In this document: positions 44,572 through 53,335 of the stretch, in pieces
Numbering within the stretch: the stretch's first letter is position 1
Layout: each line of letters opens with the position of its first letter
DNA from: Nisaea sediminum
GTDB taxonomy: Bacteria; Pseudomonadota; Alphaproteobacteria; Thalassobaculales; Thalassobaculaceae
Direction of reading: 5' to 3'
Length of the DNA stretch: 64,000 bases
NCBI RefSeq assembly: GCF_014904705.1
Contig: NZ_JACZCQ010000008.1
Location: 1-64,000, forward strand
Notes under the pieces: generated by a model
Database searches by the model: none
The model's input: only the letters and a program-made list of their open reading frames with translations
Told to the model about the DNA's origin: nothing
Position numbers and translations under genes: made by a program

Positions 44572-45879
44572 ATGCAGACCAATTTCACCCTCGCCCAACT
44601 CGCCGATCCCGCGGTGAAGGAATCAGAGTCCATCCTGCGCAAATGCGTGCATTGCGGCTTCTGTACCGCGACCTGCCCGACCTTTGTCCTGCTCGGCGAC
44701 GAGCTCGACAGTCCGCGCGGGCGGATCTACCTGATCAAGGACATGCTGGAGAACGGCAAACCGGCAAACGACGAGGTCGTGCGCCATGTCGACCGCTGCC
44801 TTTCCTGCCTCTCCTGCATGACGACCTGCCCTTCCGGTGTGAACTACATGCACCTGGTCGACCACGCCCGCACCCATATCGAGGAGACCTACAGCCGTCC
44901 GCTGCTCGACCGGGCTCTGCGCGCGCTCCTCGCCTTCCTGCTGCCTTATCCGAACCGCTTCCGCTTCGCTCTGCTCGGCGCGTCGATGGCGCGGCCTTTC
45001 GCCGGGATCTTCGGCGACGCGCTGGGCGGCCGGATCAAGGCGATGCTGTCGCTCGCGCCGAAGCGCTTCCCGGTGCGCAGCCCGCTTGACAAGCCGGGCA
45101 CACACGTGGCGGCCGGATCCCGGAAGATGCGGGTCGCAATGCTGGCCGGCTGCGCCCAGCGGGCGCTCGCGCCCTCGATCAACGACGCGACGATCCGCCT
45201 GCTGACCCGGCTCGGCGTCGAGGTCGTGGTGCCGAAGAGCGCCGGCTGCTGCGGCGCGCTGACCCATCACATGGGCAAGGAGGAGAGCGCCAAGGCTTCC
45301 GCCCGCGCCAATATCGATGCCTGGGCGGCGCTGGAGGCGGAAGGGGGCGGTCTCGACGCGGTGGTGATCAACGCTTCGGGCTGCGGCACCACGGTGAAGG
45401 ATTACGGCTTTCTGCTGCGCGAGGATAAGGCCTACGCGGAGAAGGCAGCGCGGATCGCCGCCAAGGCGAAGGACGTGACCGAATTGCTGACCGAGATCGG
45501 CCTGCCGGAAACGGTGGCAGGCGAGAGCATGCGGGTGACCTACCATTCCGCCTGTTCCATGCAGCATGGCCAGAAGATCAAGAGCCTGCCGCAGGCGCTG
45601 CTGAGGAAAGCCGGTTTCACTGTCAGCGATGTTCCGGAAGGCCATCTCTGTTGCGGTTCCGCCGGAACCTACAACATGCTGCAGCCGCAGCTCGCCACGC
45701 GCCTGCGTGACCGGAAGGTGTCGAATATCGCCAAGACGCGACCGGAAGTGATCGCCGCCGGAAACCTCGGCTGTATCACGCAGATCGGCTCCGGGACCGA
45801 GGTGCCGATCGTCCATACGGTCGAGCTTCTGGACTGGGCGACGGGCGGACCGAAGCCGGACGCGCTCGACCATATGTGA
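44572..45879 (+). CDS. glcF: glycolate oxidase iron-sulfur subunit GlcF
   Basis: Electron-transfer subunit with two [4Fe-4S] ferredoxin motifs (CVHCGFCTATCPTF at about 23-36 and CLSCLSCMTTCPSGVNY at about 82-98) and two CCG domains (AGCCGALTHHMG and HLCCGSAGTYNML). 435 residues. It completes glcD-ppk2-glcE-glcF and links the flavin to the quinone pool at the membrane. Confidence 0.96.
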   Translation: MQTNFTLAQLADPAVKESESILRKCVHCGFCTATCPTFVLLGDELDSPRGRIYLIKDMLENGKPANDEVVRHVDRCLSCLSCMTTCPSGVNYMHLVDHARTHIEETYSRPLLDRALRALLAFLLPYPNRFRFALLGASMARPFAGIFGDALGGRIKAMLSLAPKRFPVRSPLDKPGTHVAAGSRKMRVAMLAGCAQRALAPSINDATIRLLTRLGVEVVVPKSAGCCGALTHHMGKEESAKASARANIDAWAALEAEGGGLDAVVINASGCGTTVKDYGFLLREDKAYAEKAARIAAKAKDVTELLTEIGLPETVAGESMRVTYHSACSMQHGQKIKSLPQALLRKAGFTVSDVPEGHLCCGSAGTYNMLQPQLATRLRDRKVSNIAKTRPEVIAAGNLGCITQIGSGTEVPIVHTVELLDWATGGPKPDALDHM

Positions 45880-45924
45880 TGGGTTGAGACTTGGCTCGGG
45901 GGCAGGCTGCGCTAGGTTAGAAAA

Positions 45925-46476
45925 ATGCGCAGTCTTTTCGTCGCCACGATCCTAACCCTTCTGTCCGCCTTCCAGGCGGTGGCGGACCAGCGCGATCCGC
46001 GCCTTGATCCGCTGTTCGAGGAGCTGAAGACCGCCGCCTCCGTCACCGACGCGCGCTATATCGAGCGCGAGATCTGGGGCATCTGGTCCGAGCACGGTGC
46101 CGATGTCGAAGCGGAGATGCGCTTTAACGAAGGCCTGCTGCTGATGAATGCGGGGCATCTGGAGCGCGCGATCCGGATGTTCAGCGTTGTCATCGACGTC
46201 GCCCCCGATTTCGCCGAGGCCTGGAACAAGCGTGCGACCTTGCTCTATTTCACCGGCGACTATGCGGGCTCGGTCCGGGATATCGAGCGGACGCTGGCGC
46301 TCGAGCCTCGCCATTTCGGCGCGCTTTCCGGGCTCGGCCTGATCTACCAGCAGCTCGAGAGCCCCGACGGTGCCATCAAGGCCTTCCGCGCCGCGCTAGA
46401 GATCAATCCGCACATGCCGCACATCAAGGAGCGGCTGGATACGTTGACAGAAGCGATGGCGGGCAAGCCGCTCTAG
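45925..46476 (+). CDS. exported TPR-repeat protein
   Basis: 183 residues with an N-terminal signal peptide (MRSLFVATILTLLSAFQAVA, cleavage before DQR). The rest is TPR helices: MRFNEGLLLMNAGHLERAIR, DFAEAWNKRATLLYFTGDYA and HFGALSGLGLIYQQLESPDG. Probably a periplasmic interaction scaffold. It overlaps the converging M48 gene by four bases (shared CTAG, both stops TAG). 45 bases after glcF, so it may be read through from that operon without being related. Confidence 0.85.
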   Translation: MRSLFVATILTLLSAFQAVADQRDPRLDPLFEELKTAASVTDARYIEREIWGIWSEHGADVEAEMRFNEGLLLMNAGHLERAIRMFSVVIDVAPDFAEAWNKRATLLYFTGDYAGSVRDIERTLALEPRHFGALSGLGLIYQQLESPDGAIKAFRAALEINPHMPHIKERLDTLTEAMAGKPL

Positions 46477-47534
46477 CCGGTCTCGTCGCAGATCTGTTTC
46501 AGGATCAGCCAGTCCCGCGATGTCAGTGCCTGCCTTGAGCCGGTCCCCTGTTCGCGGAAGAGCGCCGCACGGCCGTCATTGTCGGGGTGGGTGCTGAGAT
46601 AGCCCGGCAACAGGCCCGAGAGATTGCCTTTGCCCTTCATGCGCTCGAAGAACTCCGCACCCCCGGCCGGGTCGAGATCCAGGCGGTTGAGCAGGCGCAG
46701 GGCATAGCGATCCGCGTCGCGTTCGCTGTCCCGGGAAAAGGAGAGGGAGAGCCCGGTCTCGAAGACGGTCTGCCCGATCGTGCTGCTACCGTCGAAGCCG
46801 AAAAGCAGGACCGACGCTGCGCCAAGCGCGTTCTGGCGCATCCAGCGCTCCGTATGGTCCCGGTGCACGACATGACCGATCTCGTGACCGATCACGGCTG
46901 CGAGCTCGTTCGGGCTGCGCGCCTTCTGGATCAGTCCCCGCAACAGCACGATCCGTCCGCCGGCGAAGGTCAGGGCGTTCACCATCTTCGAGCTGGTGAC
47001 GTCGACGGTGATCGGATGCGGGAACTCTGCGGTCTTCAGCAGATCCTCGACGAGACCGCGCAGGATGCGGTTCGGTTCTTCGGCGGTACATCGCTTGCCG
47101 ATCATAATGGCGAGCGCGTCGAGCTCCGGCCGGTCGGCGGCCTCGAAGGACCAGGGCATTGCGCGTGCGAGGCGGTCCATCACCGGCGGCACGAAGAAAT
47201 AGAGCCCGGCGATCAGGGCGAGCACGCCGAGGCTGAGGCCCGCTGCGATCCCGGTATGGCGCCAGCGCTCGCGGCCGCGCTCGACCAGCCGCGGGGCCTG
47301 CCGGGCGACGGTTTCGGTCGCCCAGGTTTCCTCGATGATCAGCCGGCTGTCCTGATGCCGTCTATGGGTGAAGGCGAGATGCTCCTGGGGCCGGTAATCC
47401 CAGATCCGGATCAGGTCCTCGTAACGCCAAGCAAGCGTGCCCCGCTCGGTCTTGAAAGCGATGCCTTCTGGACCGATGTCTGGCTCGATATCGTGGCGCT
47501 TCGGAGTGGCACCGTCGAAGAAATGCGATCCCAT
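46473..47534 (-). CDS. M48 family zinc metalloprotease, membrane-anchored
   Basis: Zinc peptidase with HEIGH at about residues 217-221 (AAVIGHEIGHVVHRDH) and the third ligand Glu in SFSRDSERDADRYALRLL. An N-terminal cytosolic-type beta domain (about 1-90) precedes one membrane helix (about 96-117, SLGVLALIAGLYFFVPP), so the protease faces the periplasm if the N-terminus is inside. 353 residues. It starts four bases after the DUF898 gene, an evident operon. M48 proteins of this layout resemble YcaL/LoiP-like quality-control peptidases, but without the lipoprotein signal. Confidence 0.9.
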   Translation of the reverse strand: MGSHFFDGATPKRHDIEPDIGPEGIAFKTERGTLAWRYEDLIRIWDYRPQEHLAFTHRRHQDSRLIIEETWATETVARQAPRLVERGRERWRHTGIAAGLSLGVLALIAGLYFFVPPVMDRLARAMPWSFEAADRPELDALAIMIGKRCTAEEPNRILRGLVEDLLKTAEFPHPITVDVTSSKMVNALTFAGGRIVLLRGLIQKARSPNELAAVIGHEIGHVVHRDHTERWMRQNALGAASVLLFGFDGSSTIGQTVFETGLSLSFSRDSERDADRYALRLLNRLDLDPAGGAEFFERMKGKGNLSGLLPGYLSTHPDNDGRAALFREQGTGSRQALTSRDWLILKQICDETG

Positions 47535-47538
47535 GCGT

Positions 47539-48702
47539 CTAGGCCAGATCGAAATCGCCGAGGAAGCCCTCGCCGGTGGTGCCGGTCTCGAACTCCGCCT
47601 GCACTAGCTCGTCCTCGTCGAGATCTCCGATAATCACGAGATGCTTCGCCAGGAACTTGCCCTTGCGCAGCCAGGCAATCGGAAGCAGTAGCCAGAAGGT
47701 GAGCTGAACGATCAGCGCATTGCCGAGGAAGAGGCAGAAGATCTGCCATCGGGTCGGCCGGAAACTGAAACGGGCCCGGCCGAAGCGGAGCTTGCCGACC
47801 ACGTTCTTCCAGAACACCACCAGATAGTTCAGATAGGCGAGCCCGGCGCCGAGGACTAAGACGAGCGCCAAGCCGAAAGACGTTCCGATAGCGGCGGATT
47901 TGAGGTCCTCGTCATTAAGCTCAAGATTGGCGCCGTTCAAGTTGCCGGAGAACAGAGCGACGAGGAAATCCCCGAACAGCGTCAGATAGGGAACGAAAAA
48001 GCTACCAAGGAAACCTAGGTACAACGCAAGGAACACGATGTACGGCAGCCAGAGGCCGCGCGCGGTTGCATCGAAGGCCAGAGGGCGGCCGCCGAATTTC
48101 GTATTCTCGATCCGGTATTGCAGGATCCTGATATCCGCCCAGGGCTTGAGGACGCCAAACGAGATCAGGGTCAGGAAGTAATAGAAGATTACCCGGAGGC
48201 CGTAGACGTAAGCGGCACCCCCGACGGAGCCGCGGATGCCGCGCCATTGCGTCCGGTTCACCCGATAGCGGTAGGCGAGATAGCGCGCGGCGGAGAGCAG
48301 GAAGACCGCGCCGATACCGAGCAGGAGATAAAGCGCCGCGAAGGTCGGGTCGAGGCCGAGTTTGGGGTCGACGACGTTGGAGTTGATCCAGTTCGACGCG
48401 AGGATGTAGGGCACGAGGATCAGGACGAAGACCTTCAGGAAACCGAGGAAGATCTCCAGCCCGTTCCCGGCATATTCGAGTGGCGATCCGTCGAGCCTCA
48501 TGCGCGGCCAGACCGCGCGGCGGACGCGGGTGAGCGCCCAGAAACGGTAGACCATCAGGGTCAGGGCCATGAAGATCAGGTTCACGATATGCAGGCCGAT
48601 CAGCCCGCCCGCTCCGCTCGTATCGAAGCTGAGCTCGTGCTTAGCGAGCTCCTTCTCGCCGGCCGGTCCGATGCTGCCGGCCCCGCTGCTTTCGAACGTC
48701 AT
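47539..48702 (-). CDS. DUF898 (YjgN-like) inner-membrane protein
   Basis: 387-residue membrane protein of unknown function. Two repeated blocks, each of several helices, contain the family motifs: FWALTRVRRAVWPRMRLDGS and YRVNRTQWRGIRGSVGG, KPWADIRILQYRIENTKFGG. ATG 48702 (MTFESSGAG) follows GGGGAGCATCC; the frame continues further upstream only antisense to pyrC and is not real. It is paired with the M48 protease, a combination that suggests a membrane quality-control unit; the role is not established. Confidence 0.88.
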   Translation of the reverse strand: MTFESSGAGSIGPAGEKELAKHELSFDTSGAGGLIGLHIVNLIFMALTLMVYRFWALTRVRRAVWPRMRLDGSPLEYAGNGLEIFLGFLKVFVLILVPYILASNWINSNVVDPKLGLDPTFAALYLLLGIGAVFLLSAARYLAYRYRVNRTQWRGIRGSVGGAAYVYGLRVIFYYFLTLISFGVLKPWADIRILQYRIENTKFGGRPLAFDATARGLWLPYIVFLALYLGFLGSFFVPYLTLFGDFLVALFSGNLNGANLELNDEDLKSAAIGTSFGLALVLVLGAGLAYLNYLVVFWKNVVGKLRFGRARFSFRPTRWQIFCLFLGNALIVQLTFWLLLPIAWLRKGKFLAKHLVIIGDLDEDELVQAEFETGTTGEGFLGDFDLA

Positions 48703-48867
48703 GGATGCTCCCCAAACGCATTCGACATTGTATTCCCCAATGACGTCGTAGCCGTTTGTGCGCGGTTCGTCACTTGTCTCGTGTGCGTAGCCCCAAGCTT
48801 GTCTTCGAGGCCCCTTGGAGGGTATCGCTAGCGCTTCCGTGACCGAACCGCCCGAAAGGCCCGCCCC

Positions 48868-50196
48868 ATGTCCCACTACGATCTGATCCTGAAGAACGGC
48901 ACCGTCGCCACGCCCGGCGCGATCGAAGTGATGGATATCGCGGTGAAGGACGGCAAGATCGCCGGCCTCGGCAGCTTCGATCCGGACAAGGCGCCGGAAG
49001 TATTCGATGCGACCGGCCTCCACATCCTGCCCGGCGTGATCGACACCCAGGTCCATTTCCGCGAGCCGGGCGCCGAACACAAGGAAGACATCACGCACGG
49101 CACCATGGCGGCCGCCATGGGCGGGGTGACGGCGATCTTCGAGATGCCGAACACCACGCCGCTGACGCTGTCGCCGGAGACCCATGCCGACAAGATCGCA
49201 CGGGGCGAGAAGGGCGGCTGGGTCGATTTCGCGTTCTTCGTCGGCGGTTCGGCGGAGAATGTCGGCAGGCTGCACGAATACGAGAACCTGCCGGGCTGCC
49301 CGGGCATCAAGATCTTCATGGGCTCCTCGACCGGCTCGCTGCTGGCGAAGGACGACGGGACCCTGGCGAGGATCCTCGCCGACGGCCGCCGCCGCTTCGC
49401 CGTCCATGCCGAGGACGAGTACCGGCTGGAGGAGCGCAAGCATATCGCCGAGAAGGAAGGCCATCCCCGCGTCCACAATATCTGGCGCGACGAGGAGACC
49501 GCGGTCCGGGCGACCAAGCGGATCCTGAAACTCTCCCGCGAGGCCGGACGCCCGGTGCATATCCTGCACGTGACGACGGCGGAGGAGATGGAAATCCTCG
49601 CCGCCAACAAGGACGTCGCGACCGTCGAGGTGACGCCGAACCATCTGACGCTGACCGCGCCCGATTGCTACGAGGAACTTGGCACCCGCGCGCAGATGAA
49701 CCCGCCGGTGCGCGAGGAGCGTCACCGCGCCGCGCTCTGGCGCGCGATCGAGGAAGGCGTGGTCGACGTCATCGGCTCCGATCACGCGCCGCACACGCTT
49801 GAGGAGAAGGCGAAGCCCTATCCGCAGAGCCCGAGCGGCATGACCGGGGTGCAGACCCTGCTGGTCAACATGCTGAACCATGTGCACGAGGGAAGGCTCT
49901 CGCTCCGCCGTCTGGTCGAGCTCACCTCCGCAGGTCCCCAGCGGGTCTACAACATTGCAGCCAAGGGCCGGATCGCGCGCGGCTACGATGCCGACTTCGC
50001 GGTGGTGGACCTGAAGGCGAAGCGCACCATCACCAACGACTGGATCGCCAGCAAATGCGGCTGGACCCCGTTCGACGGCAAGCAGGTCACCGGCTGGGTG
50101 ATGGCGACGCTGGTGCGCGGCAAGTTCGTCATGCGCGAGGACGAACTTGTCGGCGGCCCGACCGGCAAACCGGTCCGTTTCGTCGAGACGCTCTGA
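48868..50196 (+). CDS. pyrC: dihydroorotase (class I)
   Basis: Cyclises carbamoyl-aspartate to dihydroorotate in pyrimidine synthesis. Metal motif DTQVHFREPGAEHKED, carbamylated-Lys region GIKIFMGSSTGSLL, metal His in AVHAEDEYRL and PVHILHVTTAEEM, and catalytic Asp in IGSDHAPHTLEEK. 442 residues, class I length. pyrB is not adjacent, so an allantoinase-like relative is conceivable, but the motif set and the PSGMTGVQTLL segment fit dihydroorotase. Confidence 0.9.
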   Translation: MSHYDLILKNGTVATPGAIEVMDIAVKDGKIAGLGSFDPDKAPEVFDATGLHILPGVIDTQVHFREPGAEHKEDITHGTMAAAMGGVTAIFEMPNTTPLTLSPETHADKIARGEKGGWVDFAFFVGGSAENVGRLHEYENLPGCPGIKIFMGSSTGSLLAKDDGTLARILADGRRRFAVHAEDEYRLEERKHIAEKEGHPRVHNIWRDEETAVRATKRILKLSREAGRPVHILHVTTAEEMEILAANKDVATVEVTPNHLTLTAPDCYEELGTRAQMNPPVREERHRAALWRAIEEGVVDVIGSDHAPHTLEEKAKPYPQSPSGMTGVQTLLVNMLNHVHEGRLSLRRLVELTSAGPQRVYNIAAKGRIARGYDADFAVVDLKAKRTITNDWIASKCGWTPFDGKQVTGWVMATLVRGKFVMREDELVGGPTGKPVRFVETL

Positions 50197-50289
50197 CCGG
50201 TCGGCGCGATCTGTCGCATCGATAACTGAAGCGTTCACAAATGGCCCCGTCACGCGTTGTCACAAGGAATGACAGCGCGGGAGACTTCC

Positions 50290-50910
50290 ATGGCCAGCGG
50301 CGGAACTCCGGGGAAATCCTCCGAGCTAAGTCCTTACTCGTCGCAATTCGCGATCGCCGTAGACAGCTACAACCGAAATTCGAACGGATTTCACCCGAAG
50401 TCCGCGCAGGACAAAATCAACGATGCCATCGCCGGCCTGAGACGCCAGATCGCGGGTGCGGATGCACTCTACGACGAGGCGCTGGTGCAGCAGGCGAAGC
50501 GCGGAACGGTCGACACGAGGGCGCTGAATTCCCGATTGCAGGCGTTGTCGCTCGGTTTTGACGGATTTGACGATACCCTGGCAGCGGCGGTGATTGCCGA
50601 TCAGAACAAGATCCGCGCAACGGGGCCTCTGGATCAGGATAGTGCCCGGGTACTCGCACGGCGGCAGCAGGCGACGGACGCCACTCTCTCGGATTCGATT
50701 GCGTCCGTGCTGACCGTGATCGGCAGCGACTTCAACGCAATGATTGCTCCCCCCGACAGTTTCGAAACGGAGGTTTCGCGCATCACAGAAAGCGAGGCGG
50801 CCGGCAATGCCGACTTCCCCGCAACGGTCAAGAGCGCGTCGCTGAAGGCAACCCAATCCGGCCTTGCGGCTGTCGCCGCAAATCCGGGTGCCTATCCCAA
50901 ACTCAAATAA
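50290..50910 (+). CDS. uncharacterised protein, cassette gene 1 (206 aa)
   Basis: I do not recognise it. No signal peptide or membrane segment. The first 40 residues are Ser/Asn/Tyr-rich and probably disordered (SSELSPYSSQFAIAVDSYNR); the rest is predicted helical, amphipathic and rich in Ala, Asp, Gln (KINDAIAGLRRQIAGADALY; SDSIASVLTVIGSDFNAMI). ATG 50290 has GGGAG seven bases upstream; TTG 50257 and ATG 50269 are alternatives. It is followed 16 bases later by gene 2. A segment similar in pattern occurs in gene 4 (ALLPVIASQIAL), a possible but weak sign of relationship. Confidence 0.72.
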   Translation: MASGGTPGKSSELSPYSSQFAIAVDSYNRNSNGFHPKSAQDKINDAIAGLRRQIAGADALYDEALVQQAKRGTVDTRALNSRLQALSLGFDGFDDTLAAAVIADQNKIRATGPLDQDSARVLARRQQATDATLSDSIASVLTVIGSDFNAMIAPPDSFETEVSRITESEAAGNADFPATVKSASLKATQSGLAAVAANPGAYPKLK

Positions 50911-50926
50911 GCGAAGGACCCGGCAA

Positions 50927-51907
50927 ATGGATCCGTCTGTTGTCGTTTTTCGGGACTGGTTGGTGGCGTATCGAATCCAGCATCCGGACGGGCCGGATCC
51001 GGATCCGGAGGAGATGTATGACCTTTATGCCAACCTGGCGCCTACGAACAATGATGACAGACCGGTCGTCGCAGATGGCGAGGACCTCAATCAGGCCTTG
51101 AACACGATCCATACCGACGTTGTCCGGCGGCGGACATTCCAAACCCAAACGTCGAAAGTTGACAATGATTTCTGGGAATTGTTCGAGGCCGTCGCACTGA
51201 ATGTCGAAGCGCAGTCGCAAGAGGCGGGCGCCCTGATGTATTACGCTTATCTCAATATGTACTTCAGCAACGACTATATCTACCTGGCTCCGCAAGGCGA
51301 CCGGCCGGTCGCAGACGCGCGTTTTGTGTTGGATGTCCTTCCTCAGCGCATGGTCGACGCGGTCGGCAACATTGCCGGGGTCATGGATGCCCAGAACGCG
51401 GTTTCGGTGATGAAGTTTCTCGGGCCGGGTCAGAACGACAAGCTCGACACCGTGGTGATGTATTGCGCAAGCGACGAGCCGGAGTTTGCCGGCCTCAGGC
51501 AGGCCCTGATTGCATTGCTGCAGCCCGAAGTCTTATACGACAGGCTGCCCCTGATGGTGCTGCGGGTCGCGGCCGGCCTTGGATATGGCAAGGAACCTCC
51601 TTCCTTCTCATACGGCGAGGTAACCGACCGGGAGGAGGAATCCATCAGCTTCGGGGAGTTCCGCATCGTCGTATTGCTTCTGGCTTACCAGGCGACCGTG
51701 CAGACCGGGGCGGAAGGCGACGGATTTGCGGAACTTCTGACAGAGAACATCGACGCCATGTTCGAAGCGTTCGGGCTCGACAGCGACCATCCGGAACGGC
51801 AGGTGGAGGTGACGGCGGATGTCGGCTTGCAGCAGCAATTCATCACGACATTCTCGGAATGGCGAAATGGCAATCCTAACTTCTACGGCAACGCCGCGTA
51901 TTTCTGA
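50927..51907 (+). CDS. uncharacterised protein, cassette gene 2 (326 aa)
   Basis: I do not recognise it. An acidic, soluble protein starting MDPSVVVFRDWLVAYRIQHP, with a Pro/Asp run (DGPDPDPEEMYDLYANLAP), aromatic helices (GALMYYAYLNMYFSNDYIY) and a C-terminus NPNFYGNAAYF. No signal peptide, membrane helix, nucleotide site or catalytic motif. ATG 50927 with GCGAAGGACCC upstream. Same strand and close spacing to gene 1; the next gene starts 89 bases later. Confidence 0.75.
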   Translation: MDPSVVVFRDWLVAYRIQHPDGPDPDPEEMYDLYANLAPTNNDDRPVVADGEDLNQALNTIHTDVVRRRTFQTQTSKVDNDFWELFEAVALNVEAQSQEAGALMYYAYLNMYFSNDYIYLAPQGDRPVADARFVLDVLPQRMVDAVGNIAGVMDAQNAVSVMKFLGPGQNDKLDTVVMYCASDEPEFAGLRQALIALLQPEVLYDRLPLMVLRVAAGLGYGKEPPSFSYGEVTDREEESISFGEFRIVVLLLAYQATVQTGAEGDGFAELLTENIDAMFEAFGLDSDHPERQVEVTADVGLQQQFITTFSEWRNGNPNFYGNAAYF

Positions 51908-51996
51908 CGGCATGTGGAACAGGTTCCCGCCTTACACCGTTCACAGAACGGGTTCCGTGCGTCTCTGTTCCTGAGGCATATCGAGAGGTTCGGTGC

Positions 51997-52677
51997 ATGC
52001 CCGTCTTCAATCCTGTCAATGATGCGAGCAATGCGGTGGCTGCTGGTTTGAATTGTGCTTTCTGTACGCTATGCGGCGTCGTGGACACGGGAAATTGCAG
52101 TTCCTGGATAAAGATTCTCTTGGACAAGTTCCCCGATCACCGGGCGCCGCCGCTAGATTGCGATGAAATTTTCGGCGCTTACTGGGAAGGTCTGAAGCGA
52201 TTGCCGCGCGCCTCAAAGGGCCGGGAGACCCTCGACCATCAGGTGAAAGGACTGCACTTTGTTCTCGGGCGCATCAATCCTCGCGGTAGACGTGCAACTG
52301 TCGATATCACCGGATCGTCCGACGACCCTTTGACCCTCGATGAGGCAACATCTCTTATGGAAGATTACCCGATCGGGACACGTTTCGCCTACTTGATCGG
52401 ACGCTGGACCACCGCGCTGGGGCGGGGGCAGATCAACGCCGCTCACTGGCTCACGGCAGAACGCGTGGAAGAGGGTCTCAAATTTATCGATTACCAAATG
52501 GATGTGATTGAAGACATTCGTCCTCGCGTCGGTCGTCGTGAAGAAGTGCTGACGAAATGCTTGCAAGCACCGCACATAACGGATGGGCCGATGCGTCCCT
52601 TCGGCAAGCCTCCAGACTTTGAGAAAGATAAGGCGCTGTTCATCTCCTATGTCGTTGCTGACATTGTGGAGGACTAG
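51997..52677 (+). CDS. candidate papain-fold toxin/deamidase-like protein, cassette gene 3 (226 aa)
   Basis: Its motif layout recalls the papain-like Tox-PL/glutamine-deamidase toxins: an early NCxxC (LNCAFCTLCGVVDTG, Cys20 and Cys23), then a helix, then a beta region RFAYLIGRWTTA, a His in INAAHWLTAE (His150) followed by EEGLKFIDYQMDV with Asp165 and Gln167, the usual C...H...D-x-Q order. The spacing of about 130 residues between Cys and His fits, with an inserted region 45-120. No signal peptide or delivery domain. Base composition looks lower in GC than the neighbours. ATG 51997 with GAGAGG eight bases upstream. Confidence in the gene is high; the enzyme class is a motif-based guess. Confidence 0.75.
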   Translation: MPVFNPVNDASNAVAAGLNCAFCTLCGVVDTGNCSSWIKILLDKFPDHRAPPLDCDEIFGAYWEGLKRLPRASKGRETLDHQVKGLHFVLGRINPRGRRATVDITGSSDDPLTLDEATSLMEDYPIGTRFAYLIGRWTTALGRGQINAAHWLTAERVEEGLKFIDYQMDVIEDIRPRVGRREEVLTKCLQAPHITDGPMRPFGKPPDFEKDKALFISYVVADIVED

Positions 52678-52682
52678 GGCGC

Positions 52683-53204
52683 ATGACGGGCAGCGACGAG
52701 TTCATCCGGCAGAATTTCGTGAGCACCGCACCCATCAGGGGATACGTGATCGATCTCCCGCCTGTCGAGACATCCGATCCGCCCGCATTTGACGCGGAAT
52801 GGAGCTGGATCAAGGCCGCAGCCGGAAGACTGGTACCCGGCGCGATCATGACCGGCCAGTCGCCCTCCCTGAAGGAATTGCTGAACTCCCTCGCCCTGGA
52901 CGGAGCGGAATGGCGGGAGCTCGCCGCTGCCTTGCCCGCTGCCGGACCCACGGCGAAAGGCCGGATCGAGGTGCAGTTGAAGTCGAAAGGCACCGAGATC
53001 GGCAAGCGTATCGACGCGCTGCTGCCGGTCATCGCCAGCCAGATCGCCCTCAACGAGCAGCAGTCGAAGTCGGGTCCGTTCAATACCGACGCGACCATTC
53101 AGCCGGGCAGCGCGGCGAGCTACAACAGGCCGCTGAGCGAATTGCGGGACAGAATTCACCTGTTGAAGACCAGAATAGGTATCGCCTTGCTCGCTCTCGA
53201 TTGA
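52683..53204 (+). CDS. uncharacterised protein, cassette gene 4 (173 aa)
   Basis: I do not recognise it. It starts five bases after the stop of the papain-like gene, with GTGGAGGAC upstream, so the two are translationally linked. Soluble and mostly helical, with no signal or membrane segment; features are PIRGYVIDLPPVETSDPP, SLKELLNSLALDGAEWREL and GKRIDALLPVIASQIALNE. Tight linkage to a toxin-like gene makes an immunity or chaperone role the natural hypothesis, without direct evidence. Confidence 0.75.
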   Translation: MTGSDEFIRQNFVSTAPIRGYVIDLPPVETSDPPAFDAEWSWIKAAAGRLVPGAIMTGQSPSLKELLNSLALDGAEWRELAAALPAAGPTAKGRIEVQLKSKGTEIGKRIDALLPVIASQIALNEQQSKSGPFNTDATIQPGSAASYNRPLSELRDRIHLLKTRIGIALLALD

Positions 53205-53212
53205 TTCCCGCC

Positions 53213-53224
53213 CGTTCCGGAACG
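53213..53224. repeat. 12-bp perfect palindrome in the thiolase upstream region
   Basis: cgttccggaacg, self-complementary, nine bases after the stop of cassette gene 4 and about 110 before the thiolase start. It could be an operator half-site pair or chance. Confidence 0.25.
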
Positions 53225-53335
53225 TCACCGATCCCGTCCCGCACCGCAGCATTGTAGGTTGGGACTCTCTTCCCGATTTCTGTTAGGGAGAAGCAAAGCC
53301 GCGTCCGCGGCGCAGAAACTCAGGGAGTAAGTCGT

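Noticed and set aside
48703-50253. Upstream extension of the DUF898 frame
   Set aside because: It lies antisense to pyrC. The true start at 48702 has a ribosome binding site and the usual family N-terminus.
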